Origin: Mortierella alpina
Lineage: Eukaryota; Mortierellomycota; Mortierellomycetes; Mortierellales; Mortierellaceae
Assembly (NCBI GenBank): GCA_029449245.1
Contig: JANATF010000010.1
Span: forward strand, 1,612,001-1,676,000
Reading direction: 5' to 3'
Length of the DNA: 64,000 nucleotides
In this document: positions 24,042 to 34,444 of the stretch, piece after piece
How the letters are laid out: every line of letters starts with the position of its first letter
Numbering within the stretch: the first letter of the stretch is position 1
Position numbers and translations under genes: made by a program
Notes under the pieces: model-generated
The model's input: only the letters and a program-made list of their open reading frames with translations
Told to the model about the DNA's origin: nothing
Databases searched by the model: none

Positions 24042-26857
24042 TCAGTCGATCTTGACCGCAGCGTAGATCCTCCGAACGAACCAATACGTACTGACGAATC
24101 CTGTCGTTCCCGTCAATAGCCCATACACGATGCAAATCATCAGGCTGTTGGTGAAGTAGCTCAATGCTGGTACAAAGTCGTCGATCGAGAGTTGCTTCAT
24201 AAAATACACCATACTGTACAGGAAGACGTAAATCGCAGAGAACGACGATACAAAGAAGCTTCTCCACCACCAATTGTAGTCCTATAATGACGCGTAGTGC
24301 CACGAGAGAAACAACTGTCAGTGAGGCACCAAAGTAGAGAAGAAAATATACCCGCTGTGAGCTCATTTGTCCCAATTTCTGCGTTGGGACAGGGTTCTTA
24401 CCTCATCGCACAGCTGGAAGTAAACAATGATGATTGAAATCTCAACGCAGGTGATCAGCAAGATGACAAAGACCAGACCCAAAATTCCAAACATGTAGTA
24501 ATACTGATCCTCCCAAATCGACTTGAGAATGAAAAACAGCTCAATAAAAATGACTGCGAATGGCAAAAGTCCGCCCAGCATGACACTAAAAAAAAGCGCG
24601 ATGTATAAAAGGAACAAGGGAGTTGGCCAACCGTTCATAGATATGCTAGATTTGTCCAACAGTATTCGTGATCCAGTCAATGGCACTTACGTGTATCGTG
24701 AACGCATATACCACATGGTTTCAGGAATCTGCCTTGGAATCTGGTTTGTCCGTCCAGGATGTTCAATAGGCCCTTTGCGCTGTCCAAAGAATGCTCCAAT
24801 CACTGAAAGTGGGAGTGAAATACCGAACCACATTACGACCAGAGCAAAGAACGTTCCAAAGGGAATGGCGTTCGACGAGTTCTTGGACCAGACAAACATG
24901 TTCAGCATAAAGACCAGAGTCATCATGAATCCAGGAACCAGGGTCGCCGTTAGGATAGCATTCCTGGTCCAAGATGTGCCCTTGAAAGCCTTGTACAGAC
25001 GAGCAGAATAGTATCCCGCAAACACTCTACACAACGAGCAGGTTCAACCGTTAGTCGCCTGGTGACCAAAACATATCTATCTCGCATGCTCAGCTCATCC
25101 TGCATCTATTTCTCTCATATGCCATCACTGGCTCCTTACCCTGCAAAGACAAAGAGAAAGAGCCCGAAAGAGACAAATCCTCCTCTGTAGGATGGGTTCA
25201 AGATGCCAACCACCGCAAAAACTATCCGGAAAAATAAAAGGCCATTTCTATAAGTAGCTACTCCATGCAGTCAAAGCAGAGTCAGAAGGGCGAGAATGGC
25301 CACACTTACAGATGATGCTAATGGTCATGACAAGAACTTGCACTCCCGACCCAAGAATGGCGCAGAGAAGTGACGAGTACTTGGGGGTCCTAAACACGTC
25401 CCCGTGAACCAACTTCCATCCCGCACCATCGTCCTGATCATCCTTCATTTCCTCCTCATTGTAGATTGAAATGTCCTTTTTCAAGGTCTTCATGATAACC
25501 AGGGCAACCAAGCCCGTTAGGAACAGCATGATGACGATCGAGTTGACAATCGAGTACCAGTGAACCTGAGCATCCGTGCTGACAAGATAGAGACTCCAGC
25601 GGTTACTCCAAGTCACATCCATGTCCTCGATCCACTGAACAGAGTATGTGTACTCAATGTCGACTGCCTTATCGGACACGGCCTGCAGACGGCCGATTTT
25701 GAGAGGATCCTCTGGGCATGAATCAGGTTGATCGATCCTAAGACAACGTCCTGCATATTTAGTTTCAATTCTTTCGAGAAAAACCATTGATGTGCCTCTT
25801 GCCTATTAGAAGTCATCTCATGTATCCTTACGAGTAGGGGTTGACCTCGAAGCCTACAATCAGCTTGTCCCCTGCTGGTCCTGCCACGTTCTGGTATAAA
25901 ACACGGATCGTGACATGATTGTGGATATTGCTATTTGACTGTAGTGTACCCGTGCATTCGGTTAAGAAGGTCCCGCGAGAAAAGTGATCACATAACACGA
26001 GTGGATGTCAGGGTTCAACTTACCCATTTGACCTTGCCCAGTGCAAACCCTGCTCTGTACCGCCTCAGACCATTGGCCTGCCCGTCCCCCAAATTGTACC
26101 TTGTCGCTCCAGGCAAATTGTCAATAATCCTATTGCCGCGAAATAAGAGGTGAGCGCAAGAATACACGTTGTGGATCAACCACAAATCTTCTGGAGTACC
26201 TGGCTCGTGAATACTCTACCATTCGACATTGTAGTCGTTGGCGATGAAGTCTCTTGCCAGAGCTGCATCTTCGGCAGAAACGTGTTTCTTGCAAAGCGTC
26301 TTGCACTTGATGTCCTCGCCCATAACCAGCTTTTGTTGTAGTTAACGTTCAGTTGTCGATGTGCACAAACAATAGGACTGGTGAGTACAACGCCCATGAA
26401 ATAATTCGATCCATGCCCTTGCACAGAGGCTCTGGCAACCAAAAAAGCAATACGGAGTACAGGGACCAAGACCACTATGCAGTGCCACATGTACTTGGTG
26501 CAATGGCCCATCTACCGTGGCGACGCATGTCTTTCACCAATCGCAAACTTTGGTGTTTACCTCGTAGTCAGACGTGGAAATGCGGTCGCCTCTCAGGACC
26601 TCGCCCAGGTTCAGCCACGCCTTCTTGGCATCCTTGGGTGGAGCGCAGACAAAGGGCAGATCAGCATAGGCATAGGGCAGAGGCGACTTTTTCGAGAAGA
26701 TCTTGTTGACGTACAGAGGTACGCGGTCCCCGTTTCGAAAGACTGTAGGGCTGAGCCCTGGGATGTAGAAAGCACTTGATGTGGTAGTGAGAGTTGTGAG
26801 GAGGAGGAGGAGCGTCGTTGCCAGGATGGCCGTGGCGCCCGCACGGAACGACAGCAT
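24042..26857 (-). CDS. Transmembrane 9 superfamily (Emp70/TM9SF) protein
   Basis: Nine phase-closed exons: 26857-26561, 26329-26220, 26129-26024, 25938-25832, 25770-25310, 25221-25140, 25026-24691, 24585-24402 and 24281-24042. They give 640 residues, the usual family length. A signal peptide (LATTLLLLLTTLTTTSSA) is followed by FYIPGLSPTVFRNGDRVPLY, the family's conserved lumenal start. The lumenal region includes LGEVLRGDRI, CKTLCKKH and WIIDNLPGATR. Then come nine membrane segments, starting at HWYSIVNSIVIMLFLTG, with GWKLVHGDVFR, GYYSARLYK, and IEHPGRTNQIPRQIP as landmarks. The protein ends KID, a KxD/E-type COPI signal, as in Golgi-resident members. Role: multi-pass protein of endosome and Golgi membranes linked to cargo sorting and glycolipid handling. 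Confidence 0.95.
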
Positions 26858-27173
26858 GGCTGGGTGTGGAAAGAAGGGAGTGCGTGTGTATGCGTGCCAA
26901 TCAGGTGTGCTGAGGATGATGGTGATCTCTCTGGAGCTGCAGAGGTGCCTTGAATGCCTAATGCAATGCAGCCAAAGCCGGAGTGGCTGGTCGTGGTAAG
27001 GGAATGTGCAGATACAAACGCAGCGAACACGGCTGCCTGAAAAAGGTGGGTGCGGTGGATGAGCGGCAGAGCGTGGTGTGTCAATTGTCTATGGGCATGG
27101 AGGGCATTGGAGGCATGTGTCCGAAATAAGAGCTGGCAAGGGATGGTGCCCCTTAAAAGTGATGAGAGCGCCT
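26858..27173. other. Intergenic, 5' region of the TM9SF gene
   Basis: 316 nt between the TM9SF start and the F-box stop, both minus strand. No element recognised. Confidence 0.4.
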
Positions 27174-28805
27174 CTATTTCTCAGCGATGAACTCAAAGTC
27201 TTCAAGGAACCGAAATCGCCTTCCTATCTGCCGTGGGAGCTCGCCTATCCTGTCCTGGAAGAACCCGAGGCTGCAGCCCATTCTGAGAGACTGCAAAAAG
27301 GGCCGCTCCTGCGACCAGTCCGACGTCTCTGTAGACACGACGGAGCCTGCACCGTCCATGCCCTGGCAGCTGGTGCCATACGGATCCCGTCCCATACCCT
27401 GGAACACCGCAAAGTCCTCCAGCCTCACCGCAAGGGTCAAATCCACTAGCCTTGGCATCTGCTTTAGTGTGAGATTCAATGCCTCCAACGCTCCCTCCTG
27501 TAGCTCTTCAGTACCTTGCCCCTTCCTCAAGTGCAGCGCTCGCAGATGTGAGAGGCATGGTATCTCGGATCTCATCGTCGCCTTGTTCCAGAATCTCAAA
27601 AGCAAGTTCGGTCCGCACCAAGCATCCAGGCCTTCCAATCGAGAGAAACATGGCATCCTCAGTATCGATTCAAGCGACTCATCATCCGGCGCTCTCCGAC
27701 TGGTCGAATCCAGGACCAGCTGCTTTAGCTGCACACTCCTCCGACACCATGCTTCTGCCAGATCCACCAGCACTTCCTTGCTTGTTACAACGCCCGAGAG
27801 TTCTAATATTTTCAAATTGGGTAGATGGCTCAGGATCTGAAACAGGCCCCGTTGATCCGCCTGAGACCGAGGGTTGGTGCACTCGATCCTGACCCGCGTT
27901 AATTTAGTGCCCAAATCCAAATCCGTTGCTCTGGCTTCATGCCCCGGTAACGCCAACAACCTTTCGCCGTCCCCGCTGGGCTCAAACACCGTATCCCTGC
28001 ATACGATGCGTAGCGTCTTTAGGTTAGGAAACATCCTCAATAGCCTCGCTCGACCAATGCCAGAGATACCACACTGGATCAGAGACAGCTCCTTGATGTT
28101 TGGAAAAGCCATTGTAGTCGCATGAAGCGCGTTGACTTCCTCCAATGACGCAGGTACGTCCAAGACTTCGATCCGTCCCAGCAAAAGGGATGTCAATGAC
28201 GCGTAAGTATCCAAGATGAAACGAAAGCTGGTCCAAGGCAATGAATGTGTACCATCCAGACCTGTATCACCGATTTCCAGTCCAAGCGTCTGAAGGTGAG
28301 GGGCCACGGCAGCAGTGAGAAGGACCTCGGTCATGGAATCCAATGATACGAAGCCCTCAGATCGGATAAAAAGACATTGAAGGTGGGCGGGACAAAGTCG
28401 AAGCAGCTGGTCAAGAAACGATACATCGAGACCGAAATCGTACAGCTTCAGCACGGTGAGTCGACTGCATTTCTCAAAGGTGCTAGAGATGAGTTGCGTG
28501 ATCTGGTCGATGCCCTCAATCTGAACCGCGGTGATAAGGTCCGCAGGGAAGTCAGGTTCTGCGGTCAGGCTGCTGGGCGTTCGGCTGTCAAGGGGGAAGT
28601 GGATGCAATAGTGTGGGCTGCAGGCGGTGTGCATGCGGTTCGAGACAAGGCGGAGGCGTCTGATCTGTCGTGAGGAGAGAAATGCAATGATGCTGGCCCA
28701 GAGCTCAGCGATGTCAAGGACCCGCTCCAATGCGCCTCTGTCTTCCAGAGTGCAATTGGAAGGCTCGTCAAAGATCATTGAGGAAATGGGAGATGCTCGT
28801 TCCAT
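27174..28805 (-). CDS. F-box/leucine-rich-repeat-like protein
   Basis: Single exon from an ATG at 28805, 543 residues. The N-terminal region around residues 26-65 (DIAELWASIIAFLSSRQIRR then LRLVSNRMHTA) has the length and Leu/Ile spacing of an F-box, which recruits substrates to SCF ubiquitin ligases through Skp1. The rest is a series of irregular leucine-rich segments (LTVLKLYDFGLDVSF, IKELSLIQCGISG, LKTLRIVCRD, LKILELSGVV, LKQLVLDSTS, LRALHLRKGQ) of the type used to bind targets. This architecture is very common in Mortierella-like genomes. The substrate is unknown. The start is well supported because a stop-rich region lies upstream. Confidence 0.75.
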   Translation of the reverse strand: MERASPISSMIFDEPSNCTLEDRGALERVLDIAELWASIIAFLSSRQIRRLRLVSNRMHTACSPHYCIHFPLDSRTPSSLTAEPDFPADLITAVQIEGIDQITQLISSTFEKCSRLTVLKLYDFGLDVSFLDQLLRLCPAHLQCLFIRSEGFVSLDSMTEVLLTAAVAPHLQTLGLEIGDTGLDGTHSLPWTSFRFILDTYASLTSLLLGRIEVLDVPASLEEVNALHATTMAFPNIKELSLIQCGISGIGRARLLRMFPNLKTLRIVCRDTVFEPSGDGERLLALPGHEARATDLDLGTKLTRVRIECTNPRSQADQRGLFQILSHLPNLKILELSGVVTSKEVLVDLAEAWCRRSVQLKQLVLDSTSRRAPDDESLESILRMPCFSRLEGLDAWCGPNLLLRFWNKATMRSEIPCLSHLRALHLRKGQGTEELQEGALEALNLTLKQMPRLVDLTLAVRLEDFAVFQGMGRDPYGTSCQGMDGAGSVVSTETSDWSQERPFLQSLRMGCSLGFFQDRIGELPRQIGRRFRFLEDFEFIAEK

Positions 28806-30079
28806 TTTTTGTGCTCGTTTGGTCGCAAAGGGGCAAAATTAACAGGACAACGTCATATGGTTAACAGAAAGCTGTTGACAGTGGGCATTCTTTCAACCCG
28901 CACAGGAGGGGGACTGGGGTGCACGAAGGTACAATGACCGATAGGGGGTTCGTGGATACACCAACAGGCGTAACCTTGAGCGTACTCACTGAAATCCAGT
29001 TGGTCATTCAGATCCTAACTATGGTGCTATGGAGGGACAGGTGAATCGTGGGGCTACGAAAGAGCTATACTATGTGCCTGTAAGGGCGGTTCTGGGTACT
29101 CTCTGTGAGCCAAGATATGTCTAGGAGGCTCAGGAGGTGCAGGAGGCGTTGGCCAAGCGAACGTACTCAAGCTTTTCGCACGAAACATAGCTTACAATGC
29201 ACGAAATCGGCAGAGACGGAACCTGGTCTACAAGCTTGAGTGTCTGGCTATTGCAATTCTGACAATCCTCGTGGGCTCGGGCTTGACTGGGGATTTGGCC
29301 TGATGCATGAGTTGTAGAATCTGATATTGTTTGGCGCCGTAGTGCTAGTCTATCCTTGTACTGCACCAACAGTATCTGATGGAGACTATGAAAGTCAAAG
29401 GAAAGACCCAGGTTCAACGGGGTAGTCTATTTTCCCGCGGCGAGTGCCACAGGGTATGGCTTTTCTATTGTGTCACCATGACCAATTTCCGCCAGCTTCT
29501 GGATATTCACCAGGCACATCCATGCTTCGTTAGGCTGAACAGGGAACGAGTCATTCCTTCCAAGCGTGGGCTGAACTGTGCCGAGAGATAGCAATAGCCG
29601 CCCTCCTTTATAAAAAAACTGTCATCGCTTTTCTCTCATCGACATCGAAATCAGATGTTTTATAAAGGAGGGAGGCTAATGTGCCACAAAACATGGTCCT
29701 TCTTTTCCTTCTTTTCGTAAGTCCCTCACCACTGCTACAATTATGCGCAGGGCAATTGGCTTGTGGCAGCAAGTCGTTCAAAGCGATGTCCCGCTCAGGT
29801 CAAGCGATATTGTTCTTCTAGCCATAGGGATATAGAGATCAAAGGGCGTCAACTTGTCCACCATCATGGGATGGATTTGCATAACTAATCTCGTTTGAGC
29901 GACTTTACATGTCATTTTAAAAGGCAGTTCAATAAGCACATTATTGTTCAATTTGTGGCGACTTTCCCACGCTGTATCTGAGAAGTTGCATCTTCTCAGA
30001 ACTTCAGTGCTTCCAGGCATAAACGAACGGCGATTTTATAAAAGTCTACACCGCCTACTAACAATCTAATGTTTCTATT
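28806..30079. other. Intergenic region with an inverted repeat
   Basis: About 1.3 kb. Contains the inverted repeat at 29597-29676. A minus-strand open stretch at 29778-30020 of about 80 codons has no start context or recognisable domain. No supported gene. Confidence 0.4.
29597..29676. repeat. Inverted repeat with outward TATAAA-like arms
   Basis: The left arm at 29597-29615 and right arm at 29658-29676 are complementary at 18 of 19 positions, separated by 42 nt. The right arm reads TTTTATAAAGGAGGGAGGC. As RNA it would fold into a strong stem. As DNA each arm holds a TATAAA-type box. It may be a small transposon (MITE) end pair, a terminator-like hairpin or a paired promoter element. Confidence 0.6.
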
Positions 30080-31889
30080 CTAGTCTGATAGCAATGCTCC
30101 CGAAGCGATAAGTCGCATAACCTCATTGGCACCCCCAAGAATACGGTGGACGCGGGTGTCTCGGAAATAGACATTGGCCTTGTAGTCTTTCAAATACCCA
30201 TACCCTCCGTGCATCTGCAAACTGTCGTCGCAGATCTTGAAACATCCATCTGTTGCATGAACCTTGGCCATGGCACAGTAACTTGACCCATAGGGATGCT
30301 TCTGATCCAACATCGTAGCTGCTTGACGAATCATCAGTCTGGAAGACAAGAGACTAATGGCCATGTCTGCAATCTTCATCTGGGTGTTTTGAAAGTCAGC
30401 CAGAGGTTGACCAAACTGCTTACGAGCTTTGACGCGCTCAATAACCGCCTCGATTGAGGCTTGAGCAGCACCCAAGCTGCAAGATCCTATCAGATTAAAC
30501 AAACAACAGTTGTGAATGGGTGGCTCGTCAACTCACAAGGACGACTATACATATAGCAGAACCTACCAATGTTAATGCGACTACCGTTAAGACCCTTCAT
30601 GGCAATGGAAAAGCCTTGACCCTCCGCTCCAAGCAGATTCTCAGCTGGGACCTCACAATCCTCCATGATGACTGCTCGTGTTGGTTGTGAGTTCCATCCC
30701 AACTTGGTCTCTTTCTTACCAAAGCTCAACCCCTTGAATCCCTTCTCAACAATAAAGCAAGAGACACCCTTGGGCCCTGGACCTCCAGTACGAGCCATGA
30801 TTAAGTAGACATCAGAAGAACCACCGCCGGAGATGAAGGCTTTGCTGCCATTAAGAACATAGTGGGATCCTCTTTTGATAGCAGACGTAGTCAATGCTGC
30901 TGCATCAGATCCTGCCCCAGGTTCCGTTAAGCAGTAGGAGGCAAGCTTTTCCATGTTGGTAATCGAAGGCAAATACTTTTCACGCTGCTCCTCAGTTCCG
31001 TACTCGTCTGTTGTCGATTGAGGATCAGAAAGGATGTTAAACTAAAGTCTTCGAAATATCGCATAGTAAAGTTAACATAGCAAATATACATACCAATTAT
31101 CCATGAGCACATGCTGCATGTTGAACAAGGAAGGTATAAAAAGCTTGGTTACAATGTTTTCTGATTACCCACAAATCTTGGAGTCGTTGATTCAGTTATC
31201 AGGCTATGTTCCATACTTATGAAGAGTAATGTACGCGGTTGTAGAGACATCACCCATAGAGAGCGCTTCAAAGACCACAGAGGTGTCCAGACGCCCAAGG
31301 CCTGACCCTCCAAGATCCTTACGAGTATAAAGTCCTCCGTACCCAAGCGCAGCGCCTTTGCGAAGAACGTCGATGGGAAAGTGCTGATTCTCGTCCCGCT
31401 GAATACATTTAAAAATACAATCGGTTTGTGATACATTCAATAACGCCTGAGGCAAAATTTGATGGTGATGATGAAGATCGACGCATACCTCTTGCATTTT
31501 GGGAGCGAGTTCTTCATCAGCAAAAGCGCGTGCGCGACTCTGAAGCTCCTTCTGAGCATCTAACATGGACAAAGAATGAAGCAGATGGCATTAATATGAA
31601 TAGGCCCTCTTTTTCAGGTCGGATTACGTTTCGAGTGACATTACCGGTTAAGCCAACGGACGATACTAAATCAGAGACATGAACGAGTTAGCCGTGAGAG
31701 CAAGACAAAGCATGTGGACCATAGACGTGACAAACGTAACTCGACTGAAAAAGACATACAATCCCGTGGGAAGACCGAGGCGTGACGAATTTGGTTTGAT
31801 ACAGCCGCGGCAACCCTTCCGAGTCTAACGGGTGCGCGTCGCGCATTGGCAATGAGATGAGTCGCCATTAGCACTTGGGAATGTTGCAT
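30080..31889 (-). CDS. Isobutyryl-CoA dehydrogenase (ACAD8 type), mitochondrial
   Basis: Seven phase-closed exons: 31889-31760, 31665-31645, 31559-31489, 31398-31217, 31113-31094, 31007-30567 and 30486-30080, giving 423 residues. Two exons are only 21 and 20 nt. The N-terminus ([17 protein letters not shown], preceded by an earlier in-frame ATG) is a mitochondrial presequence. Acyl-CoA dehydrogenase marks: [37 protein letters not shown]-like [34 protein letters not shown]. The closest family is ACAD8, the FAD enzyme that oxidises isobutyryl-CoA in valine breakdown, electrons passing to ETF. One striking change: the C-terminal motif reads [12 protein letters not shown], where ACAD8 enzymes have LEG with the catalytic Glu, so the base is replaced by Gly here. 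Confidence 0.92.
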
Positions 31890-34444
31890 CAAGGTGCGTG
31901 GAGTTTTAAAAGAGGTGAGGGGGAAACCAAGAAAGGCTCGTATGTGGGGTTGCTGAGTCGGATGAGGGTTTAGAGGTGTGAGAGAGAAAAACGAAGAACG
32001 CGAGAAGAAAGAATATAATCGGTCGGCTGGATTGAAAAATAAAAAATAAAAAAAAAAAAACGCCTTCCAACTGTCTATGGTAGCATTGTGTACATTTCAA
32101 AAGTTCCTTTGACGGGAAGAGCGCTGCAAGAGCATGCGGTAGTGGGCTGTTCGTATCGTCAAACTGTCCACGCTCAGTGAAAACTTGGAGTACAAAGATC
32201 GCAGACATTGAAATCCATTGAACACAAGTTACTTTAGTCGACAGGGCAATGCATAGCACATCACAAACTCTGGCAGAAGACTAATCAAAAGGCTGCAATG
32301 GCGATGACTCTCAACAACGTGCAAGGTTAGACTCCTCATGCTGCTGGATTCTCTCTCCGTCGTCCGTCGTGGCCCTCCCTTTGTTGAATCGGCATACGCC
32401 AGTTTAAGGAACTTTTCGCACGCCACCTCGTTGTAGCACCACAATTTTAAACGCCCACTTTCCCACGGATCGGTCTCTTCAGCAAGAGCTTCCCACTGCA
32501 CTGTGGCCGTGTTCTTTATAGCCCTCCCGCATACTTTCTCTCCCTCTGTGCCTTATTCGAACTGAATTAGGACTATTTCTAACAACAAGTAGGATGAAAT
32601 TGGCTAGATTGAATCTCATTTACAGAAGAGATAAAATATATGCCACGTACAAGAGATATTGCCTCGTTTGCTTGGAGATCGAAGCACTGAGTACTAAAGC
32701 AGTGGTTGGATATGCACAAATCAGAAGAGCCATGGAAAAGCAGATGGTTCTGCAAGCTACGCGCTGTGGACGGACTGCCCAACTTGATTCCCCTTGCTTT
32801 CATGTTCATCATCATCCCATTGCCACGAGTGTGAGCAGTTTTTAGTAGTCTCTTCGCTGCCTCACGGAAACGAAAGATGGCACTGACTATAATGGAGATG
32901 GAACAGCATCAACAGTCCTAATAACGAACGGGAGTCCTTTTTCTTACTTGAACCTGTTGGAGATGTCGACCTTCTCTTCTGGAGCTGGCCAGTGTATAAA
33001 TTGCCGCTGGAAATTATTGATTGCCAGGACAGTGTAGAGTGCAATTGCCTCCTGACCGACGCCGAACGTGAAGGCTACCTTCTCTGTAGACAAGCCTTTG
33101 TTCCCAATCGATCAGCAGGCAAGGAAGCATTAATATGGTAAATGTGAGAGTAGTATGAGAATTTGTGCTTTCCATCTTTCTCGCGACCTTTAACTTGTCT
33201 TTTCAAAGGTTGTTAGGAGCATGGTATGTAAAAGATATCTATGCCTCCACGGCTCAACAGTGAGAGAGGACGCGGCTGGGATCGAAGATCATGGCCATCG
33301 GCCTTGTACCTGCATGCAGGGATCCCTCCAATCATACCTTCATCATTTTACCAATTGTAACAGCAGTGCACTACTGGCAGTTGGCAGTCTCTGATGCCCG
33401 ACGTGTGTATTAGTCCAGCCATATGTGGTATCAATATATTGCGCCAAGGTATAAATAAGGACCGGTCCGTCCCTGTTCAATGATCGTCAACATCCCCATC
33501 TCTCAAGTCGACAACTCTACCTACCGAACTATTCCAGCACGGGGCCATTTTTTTAGTTTGTCACAATCGTTTTCATCTCTGACACGATGGCAATGAATTA
33601 ACAGTCAACGGAAACGCATCTTCCATCCCTTGTAAACCAGTTGCTCCTAGATCCTCGCTGCCACCGTTTCACTAACACAGGGATGTGATATCAAGTCCAT
33701 CTTTTGTTGGAAGGCGAGAAGAGTCCGACATTCTAGTGCTCCATGCAATCGAACACAGCGGTCAGGTACAGGAGTTTCTACCGTCCTCTCTAATATGTAC
33801 AATTGCCTCACAGCGACCGAGGGATCTTTCGACCACATTTGCGAATCTTCCAAGGGACTGCGTTCTCCGAACCTTCTCCCCGATGTCAAGGCTATTTGTG
33901 AGATACTTGGCGGAAAGATGACTCCCTTGTAATGCTGACAGTGCCGATCAATAAAGCGTAGTAGATACCTGAAGACTTTTTTTTTTTTTTTTTTTTTTTT
34001 GGTGAGATCATCCTGTGCATGTCGACCCCTAATGAAAATGCGAAGGCGAGAATAAAGTATGTTCGGCAGCAGGTTGAACCATCATATTTTACTAGTAGAG
34101 CCAGCACTTGTTAGGTGGGACCTGGGAGAGAAAACGAAAGAGCCTGCACTGTGAAGTGAAATGCGCTCATGGAGAAAATATCTGCTGCTCTGTAGTTGAT
34201 AGTTACGTGCAACTTGTGACGCTACGGACACCCTGCGTGGAATGGCATTCGGACGGATTGTACGATGAGGCACAACTTACAGCCGGGGGTCTCTCGAGCC
34301 CATCTAGAAAAAATAACAACGACGATTTATTGTGTATTGCTCAGAGGACCCAATAGTGCTTCGGGGATATATGTTGAAGGGCTTCTTCAAACTTCCGTGC
34401 CTTGCATAAACTTGATGTGTCAAATCCTTGTACTCCTTGTGTGT
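31890..34444. other. Intergenic region, no supported gene
   Basis: About 2.5 kb. Minus strand 32330-32501 reads protein-like (WEALAEETDPWESGRLKLW, then EVACEKFLKLAYADSTKGG) but I could not give it a start or partners; it may be a relic exon. A T24 tract lies at 33977-34000. Other open frames are short and without domains. Confidence 0.4.
33977..34000. repeat. T24 homopolymer
   Basis: Uninterrupted run of 24 T in an intergenic region. Confidence 0.9.

Noticed and set aside
32229-32501. Minus-strand gene reading WEALAEETDPWESGRLKLW
   Set aside because: Protein-like for about 55 codons, but no ATG, no partner exon and no recognisable family, so only mentioned in the intergenic entry.
33647-33889. 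Second Fanzor zinc ribbon on the minus strand, because it reads CVRLHGALEC, close to VRLHRALEC of the relic at 39730
   Set aside because: No TDEFRT-CxxC half upstream and no RD-x-AA motif downstream in any frame; a nine-residue resemblance alone may be chance.
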